A DNA stretch of 64,000 bases, from NCBI GenBank assembly GCA_020524525.2, contig CP129018.1, positions 1 through 64,000 on the forward strand, written 5' to 3'. A program made the position numbers and the translations under genes. The stretch is from Bacillus tianshenii. GTDB taxonomy: Bacteria > Bacillota > Bacilli > Bacillales > Bacillaceae_N. The notes beneath the pieces are model-generated. The model was not told the origin of the DNA. It saw only the letters and a list, made by a program, of their open reading frames with translations, and did not search any database. Of this stretch, positions 59,574-64,000 are shown in pieces; the first letter of the stretch is position 1; each line of letters opens with the position of its first letter.

Positions 59574-61625
59574 ATGTTTAAAAATGCTTTCGGTAGACTG
59601 CAAAAAATCGGGAAAGCGCTTATGCTTCCGGTTGCCCTCTTACCTGCAGCAGGTCTGTTGCTTGCTTTCGGTAGTGCGATGCAAACTGAGCAAACGATGC
59701 AACAGCTTCCATTTCTGCAACTAGAATGGGTACAATTAGTTGCTTCCATTATGGAAAATGCAGGTGGAATTGTCTTCGCTAACTTATCCTTACTATTTGC
59801 CGTAGGGGTTGCAGTAGGGTTAGCCGGAGGTGACGGTGTTGCAGGCTTAGCAGCAATTATCGGTTATCTTGTTATGAATGTAACGATGAGTGTCGTGTTA
59901 GAGATTACACCTGAAATGGTTGAAGGCAGTCAAGCTTATGCAAACGTTTTAGGGATTCCAACCCTTCAAACAGGCGTATTCGGCGGTATCATAGTTGGTA
60001 TGCTAGGGGCTTATTGTTACAATAAATACTATACAATCGAACTTCCATCATACTTAGGATTCTTTGCTGGGAAACGATTTGTTCCAATTATTACATCTGT
60101 CTTTTCATTGTTTCTTGGTCTTATTATGATTTTCATTTGGCCTCCTGTGCAGGATGCGCTGAATGCCTTTTCACATAATATGATTGATGCAAACAAAACA
60201 TTGGCAGCATTCGTTTTCGGTGTTATTGAGCGTTCCTTGATTCCATTTGGCTTGCATCATATTTTCTATGCACCATTTTGGTTTGAGTTTGGTCAATATG
60301 TTAATGATGCAGGTGAAATCGTTCGCGGTGATCAAAAGATTTTCTTTGCTCAAATGAAAGACGGTGTAGAACAATTTACAGCAGGTACATTTATGACTGG
60401 TAAATTCCCATTCATGATGTTTGGATTACCTGCAGCAGCACTTGCGATGTATCATGAAGCTCGTCCAGAAAAGAAAAAGCTTGCAGCAGGTATTCTTGGT
60501 TCAGCTGCATTAACTTCTTTCTTAACAGGTATTACTGAGCCGCTTGAATTTTCATTCTTATTCGTAGCTCCACTTCTATTCGCTATTCATGCAGTGTTTG
60601 CAGGTTTGTCTTTTATGCTTATGGAAATCTTAAATGTAAAGATTGGGATGTCCTTCTCTGGCGGTGCTATTGACTACTTAATCTTTGGTGTGTTGCAAAA
60701 TCGGACAGACTGGTGGCTTGTTATTCCTGTAGGACTTGTACTTGCTGTCATTTATTATTTTGGCTTCCGATTTGCAATTCGAAAATTCGATTTGAAAACA
60801 CCTGGTCGTGAAACAGATGATGATGCATCTGAAAGCGGCGGTAAAGTAGAAGAACTTCCGTATAATGTTCTTGAAGCACTTGGTGGTAAAGAGAACTTAA
60901 CTCACTTAGATGCATGTATTACGCGTTTACGTGTTTCGGTTAAGGAAGTTGGCAAAGTTGATAAAAATCGCTTGAAAAGTCTTGGAGCGTCTGGCGTTCT
61001 TGAAGTGGGAGATAACATTCAAGCAATCTTCGGTCCTCGTTCTGACACCATTAAGAGTCAGATTCAAGATATTATCTCAGGTAAGACACCACCTCCAGCA
61101 GGTGAAATAGAAAAAGAAAAGAAAGACCCGATTGGTGAAGATTGTGAAATCCCACCAACAACTTCAACAGAAGAAGAAAGCTTTGCAAGCCCAATTCAAG
61201 GTGAAATTTTACCAATTAGTGAAGTGCCAGACCAAGTATTTTCTCAAAAAATGATGGGAGATGGATTTGCAATCCGTCCATCAGATGGCTTAGTTACCGC
61301 ACCTGCTGACGGTAAAATCGTAAATGTCTTTCCGACAAAGCATGCCATTGGGTTTGAAACGACAAACGGACGTGAAGTCCTAATCCATTTTGGTATTGAT
61401 ACTGTTGAACTAAAAGGTGAAGGCTTTGAAATCTTTGTCGAGCAAGGTGACGAAGTGAAACAAGGCGATAAATTAATGAAAGTAGATTTAGAATATATTC
61501 GTGAACACGCAACTTCTACAATTACGCCAATTGTGTTTACAAACCTTAAAGATGGTGAATATATAAATGTTAACCAAAGTAACGTTTCACAGGGCGAAAT
61601 TGAAGTTGCTTCAATAAAAAAATAA
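59574..61625 (+). CDS. ptsG: glucose-specific PTS enzyme IICBA
   Basis: Membrane permease-kinase importing and phosphorylating glucose; 683 aa in IIC-IIB-IIA order. The IIC part (about 1-405, ten or so helices) opens [20 protein letters not shown] and includes [14 protein letters not shown]. The IIB domain (about 425-510) has the phospho-cysteine in [14 protein letters not shown] charged linker leads to IIA (about 535-680), with the phospho-histidine in [21 protein letters not shown] 59574 has AAGGAGGGAAGGC. Glucose specificity rests on the GlcT/RAT control and gene order. ptsH begins 27 nt later. Confidence 0.95.
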   Translation: MFKNAFGRLQKIGKALMLPVALLPAAGLLLAFGSAMQTEQTMQQLPFLQLEWVQLVASIMENAGGIVFANLSLLFAVGVAVGLAGGDGVAGLAAIIGYLVMNVTMSVVLEITPEMVEGSQAYANVLGIPTLQTGVFGGIIVGMLGAYCYNKYYTIELPSYLGFFAGKRFVPIITSVFSLFLGLIMIFIWPPVQDALNAFSHNMIDANKTLAAFVFGVIERSLIPFGLHHIFYAPFWFEFGQYVNDAGEIVRGDQKIFFAQMKDGVEQFTAGTFMTGKFPFMMFGLPAAALAMYHEARPEKKKLAAGILGSAALTSFLTGITEPLEFSFLFVAPLLFAIHAVFAGLSFMLMEILNVKIGMSFSGGAIDYLIFGVLQNRTDWWLVIPVGLVLAVIYYFGFRFAIRKFDLKTPGRETDDDASESGGKVEELPYNVLEALGGKENLTHLDACITRLRVSVKEVGKVDKNRLKSLGASGVLEVGDNIQAIFGPRSDTIKSQIQDIISGKTPPPAGEIEKEKKDPIGEDCEIPPTTSTEEESFASPIQGEILPISEVPDQVFSQKMMGDGFAIRPSDGLVTAPADGKIVNVFPTKHAIGFETTNGREVLIHFGIDTVELKGEGFEIFVEQGDEVKQGDKLMKVDLEYIREHATSTITPIVFTNLKDGEYINVNQSNVSQGEIEVASIKK

Positions 61626-61652
61626 CCAATTAAATAAAGGAGTTTGATTACG

Positions 61653-61919
61653 ATGGCTGAAAAAACATTTACAGTAACGAGTGAAACAGGTATTCATGCA
61701 CGTCCAGCAACTACTTTAGTTAATACAGCAGGTAAATATGAATCAGATATTAACCTTGAATATAATGGAAAGAAAGTAAACTTAAAATCAATCATGGGTG
61801 TAATGTCTCTTGGTATCGGTAAAGGGGCAGAAGTGAAAGTCGTCGCTACTGGAGACGACGAAAATGAAGCACTTAGTGCAATTGAAGATATTATGAAAAA
61901 TGAAGGGCTTGGAGAGTAA
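61653..61919 (+). CDS. ptsH: phosphocarrier protein HPr
   Basis: Central PTS phosphocarrier, 88 aa, the normal length. It carries the EI-phosphorylated His15 in [12 protein letters not shown] and the regulatory Ser46 in [11 protein letters not shown], target of HPr kinase in CcpA-dependent repression; this fits the cre sites seen elsewhere in the window. ATG 61653 follows AAAGGAG. Its TAA overlaps the ptsI ATG by one base (TAATG), a sign of coupled translation. Confidence 0.98.
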   Translation: MAEKTFTVTSETGIHARPATTLVNTAGKYESDINLEYNGKKVNLKSIMGVMSLGIGKGAEVKVVATGDDENEALSAIEDIMKNEGLGE

Positions 61920-63637
61920 TGTCACAAAGCATTCAAGGTATTGCAGCATCAAGAGGCATTGCAATTGCAAAGGCATATCGTCTTGAAAACCCTGAGCTAA
62001 CGATTGAAAAGAAAAACGTTGAAAATGTCGATGAAGAAATTGGTCGCCTTGATCAAGCGCTTCAAACTTCTCAAGGGGAGCTTGAAAAAATTAAAACACG
62101 GGCATTTGAAGAACTAGGAGCTGACAAAGCGGAAATCTTTTCCGCTCATCTCCTCGTTCTTAATGACCCTGAGTTAATTAATCCTGTAAAAGAGAAGATC
62201 CAAAACGAAAATGTTAATGCTGAATTTGCTTTAAATGAAACAGCAGATATGTTTATTAATATGTTTGAACAAATGGACAATGAATATATGAAAGAGCGTG
62301 CAGCGGATATTCGCGATGTAACAAAACGTGTTCTTTCTCATTTACTTGGTGTGAATTTTTCAAACCCAAGCATGATTTCTGAACAAGTGATTATTATCGC
62401 TGAAGATTTAACTCCATCAGATACAGCACAGTTAAACAAGAAATTTGTACAAGCGTTTACGACTGATATTGGTGGACGTACATCACACTCTGCAATTATG
62501 GCTCGTTCAATGGAAATCCCAGCTGTTGTCGGTACAAAGAGTGTCATGGCCGATATTAAAAATGATGATATCGTAATCGTGGATGGGCTAGACGGTCATG
62601 TAATCGTTAATCCATCTGAAGAAGAAATCGCTCAGTATGAGAAGAAGCGTGAAGAGCATGAAGCGAAAAAAGCTGAATGGGCTAAGCTTGTTAATGAACC
62701 GACAGTTACAAGTGATGATCATCATGTTGAACTAGCTGCTAATATTGGAACGCCAGAAGATGTAGAAGGTGTATTGAACAATGGTGGCGAAGGAATTGGG
62801 CTTTATCGTACAGAGTTTCTGTATATGGGCCGCGACAATCTTCCAACAGAGGAAGAACAGTTCACAGCATACAAAGCTGTACTCGAAAAAATGGGTGATA
62901 AGCCAGTCGTTGTTCGTACGCTTGACATTGGAGGAGACAAAGAGCTTCCATACCTTGACTTACCAAAAGAATTAAATCCATTCTTAGGCTTTCGGGCCAT
63001 TCGCCTTTGCTTAGAGGAACAAGAAATCTTCCGAACGCAACTTCGTGCACTTCTTCGCGCAAGTGTACATGGTAATTTGAAAATTATGTTCCCGATGATT
63101 GCAACACTACAAGAGTTTCGTGATGCCAAAGCCATTCTAGAAGATGAAAGAGCGAAGCTACAGAAAGAGAATGTACAAGTTGCAGACCACATCGAAATCG
63201 GAATGATGGTGGAAATTCCATCAGTTGCAGTAATGGCTGTTCAATTTGCGAAGGAAGTTGATTTCTTTAGCATCGGTACAAATGATTTAATTCAATATAC
63301 AATGGCTGCTGACCGTATGAATGAGAAGGTTTCATATTTGTATCAACCATACAACCCAGCGATTTTGCGCCTTGTGAAGAATGTTATTGATGCAGCGCAT
63401 GAAGAAGGAAAGTGGGCAGGTATGTGTGGTGAAATGGCCGGCGATTCAATTGCTATTCCACTACTACTTGGTCTTGGCCTTGATGAGTTCAGTATGAGTG
63501 CTACATCAATTCTTCGAGCAAGAAGTCAAATGCTACATCTATCGAAAGCAGAGACAGAAGCAGCAATGGAGACCATTCTTTCAATGGGAACAACTGAAGA
63601 AGTTATGACATATGTTCAAGAAAAATTTAATGCATAA
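61919..63637 (+). CDS. ptsI: PTS enzyme I (phosphoenolpyruvate-protein phosphotransferase)
   Basis: Starts the PTS by taking phosphate from PEP and passing it to HPr; 572 aa, cytoplasmic dimer. The N-terminal HPr-binding region is followed by the phospho-histidine swivel domain, [20 protein letters not shown]. The PEP-binding barrel has [61 protein letters not shown] and the catalytic cysteine in [10 protein letters not shown]. The start overlaps the ptsH stop. It ends the glcT-ptsGHI unit at a strong terminator. All key residues are intact. Confidence 0.98.
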   Translation: MSQSIQGIAASRGIAIAKAYRLENPELTIEKKNVENVDEEIGRLDQALQTSQGELEKIKTRAFEELGADKAEIFSAHLLVLNDPELINPVKEKIQNENVNAEFALNETADMFINMFEQMDNEYMKERAADIRDVTKRVLSHLLGVNFSNPSMISEQVIIIAEDLTPSDTAQLNKKFVQAFTTDIGGRTSHSAIMARSMEIPAVVGTKSVMADIKNDDIVIVDGLDGHVIVNPSEEEIAQYEKKREEHEAKKAEWAKLVNEPTVTSDDHHVELAANIGTPEDVEGVLNNGGEGIGLYRTEFLYMGRDNLPTEEEQFTAYKAVLEKMGDKPVVVRTLDIGGDKELPYLDLPKELNPFLGFRAIRLCLEEQEIFRTQLRALLRASVHGNLKIMFPMIATLQEFRDAKAILEDERAKLQKENVQVADHIEIGMMVEIPSVAVMAVQFAKEVDFFSIGTNDLIQYTMAADRMNEKVSYLYQPYNPAILRLVKNVIDAAHEEGKWAGMCGEMAGDSIAIPLLLGLGLDEFSMSATSILRARSQMLHLSKAETEAAMETILSMGTTEEVMTYVQEKFNA

Positions 63638-63643
63638 TTTAAC

Positions 63644-63674
63644 GAAAGCAGTGTGGAATTACCCACACTGCTTT
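63644..63674. terminator. terminator of the pts operon, shared with the sigma gene
   Basis: AAAGCAGTGTGG / CCACACTGCTTT, a 12-bp perfect stem; overlaps the stop region of the convergent sigma factor gene. Confidence 0.9.
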
Positions 63675-64000
63675 AATTGTTTTCGGGCTCGATAGATTGT
63701 TGATTTAACTTTTGATAAATTCCAGTTAAGCTTCATGGCAATTTCCTTGTAGGATAAGTCCTCGTGCTCTTTCAAATAGAGTACTTCTCGATAGTTTTTG
63801 TTTAATTGTTTGAATTTTATTTGAATTTCTTCTTCATCGGTGAGGAGGTTGATGTAATCTTCTGGCGTAAGGAATGAGGACTGTGGCTCGTATATTAACA
63901 AATCTTCCTTCACGTTATTTTCAAAAAATTTATTCTCCTTCCGGTACCATGAAATAAAGGTATTATAGGCGATGCGATATAACCATGTTTTGAAAGAGGC
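63659..64000 (-). CDS. ECF-type RNA polymerase sigma factor (N-terminus outside window)
   Basis: C-terminal 113 codons of a sigma-70-family ECF factor; the frame is open to the window edge. From the edge the protein reads FKTWLYRIAYNTFISWYRKE (region 2, promoter melting and -10 recognition), a linker of about 35 residues (DLLIYEPQ...DYINLLTDEEE), then region 4 with LNKNYREVLYLKEHEDLSYK and EIAMKLNWNLSKVKSTIYRA for the -35 element. It resembles the extracytoplasmic SigV/SigW-like factors. Nothing can be said of its promoter or regulon. No anti-sigma gene follows it here, because its stop is next to the pts terminator. Confidence 0.92.
   Translation of the reverse strand, partial: ASFKTWLYRIAYNTFISWYRKENKFFENNVKEDLLIYEPQSSFLTPEDYINLLTDEEEIQIKFKQLNKNYREVLYLKEHEDLSYKEIAMKLNWNLSKVKSTIYRARKQLKQCG

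Noticed and set aside
62803-63192. 129-codon frame antisense to ptsI
   Set aside because: Overlaps a highly conserved enzyme entirely; Ser/Arg-rich shadow composition.
1-64000. CRISPR array, prophage, tRNA or rRNA genes
   Set aside because: No regularly spaced repeats, phage genes, cloverleaf clusters or rRNA-like stretches were seen on either strand.

Overview
The window is a piece of chromosome from a low-GC, Gram-positive, endospore-former-like bacterium of the family Bacillaceae. The evidence is the A+T-rich sequence, strong GGAGG ribosome binding sites, CcpA-type cre sites, a GlcT/RAT-controlled glcT-ptsG-ptsH-ptsI locus, an ald/AdeR-type alanine locus, an rbsRKDACB operon with Bacillus order, SLH-domain surface proteins and an IS1182-family element. 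The species cannot be named from sequence reading alone. No rRNA, tRNA, prophage or CRISPR array was seen.

Layout. 1-4.4 kb: the end of a sigma-54 activator, pxpB-pxpC (5-oxoprolinase subunits) and an NCS1-type permease. 4.5-7.3 kb: an RNA methyltransferase, an RluA-type pseudouridine synthase and an HD hydrolase. 7.3-11.7 kb (minus strand): a five-PAS diguanylate cyclase, a small unknown protein and an ABC-F ATPase. 11.8-15.4 kb: a secreted TPR/GH26-like/CuAO-domain protein, a YcsI (DUF1445) protein, a structured intergenic element, a gene remnant and a cold-shock gene with a hairpin-bearing leader. 15.4-17.2 kb: an IS1182-family insertion wedged between the cold-shock gene and a PAS/sigma-54 activator, whose last codons lie in the IS end. 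18.9-21.9 kb: an alpha/beta hydrolase, a stand-alone MprF-type synthase domain and proC.

22-28.6 kb is a signalling block: NarL-type regulator, MASE3 histidine kinase, a second kinase-like protein with no recognisable ATPase motifs, a GGDEF(degenerate)-EAL protein and a chemotaxis receptor. 28.7-35.5 kb holds secreted enzymes (M14 carboxypeptidase with CuAO domain, GH66 lipoprotein), a methyltransferase, an inositol-monophosphatase-family enzyme and several small unknown genes. 35.6-40.3 kb has two divergent paralogous YcdB/SLH surface proteins sharing an intergenic region with a perfect inverted repeat.

40.4-64 kb is mainly catabolic. It contains the ribose operon with two palindromic operators and a cre-like site, a rhodanese lipoprotein, an alanine island (alr, ald, AdeR-like activator, Na+/alanine symporter with a perfect cre), a LysR/YeiH pair, a nucleoside module (nupC-deoC-xapX), a DAACS symporter, and the glucose PTS genes. 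The window closes inside an ECF sigma factor on the minus strand. The overall theme is uptake of sugars, nucleosides, amino acids and 5-oxoproline under catabolite control, with a second theme of cell-surface proteins and c-di-GMP/two-component signalling.

The most unusual points are the hydrolase plus truncated-MprF pair, the kinase-like protein lacking ATP-binding boxes, the terminator-like hairpin in the cold-shock leader, the IS insertion that supplies a host gene's stop codon and whose transposase frame runs out of the element, and the mirrored SLH gene pair.
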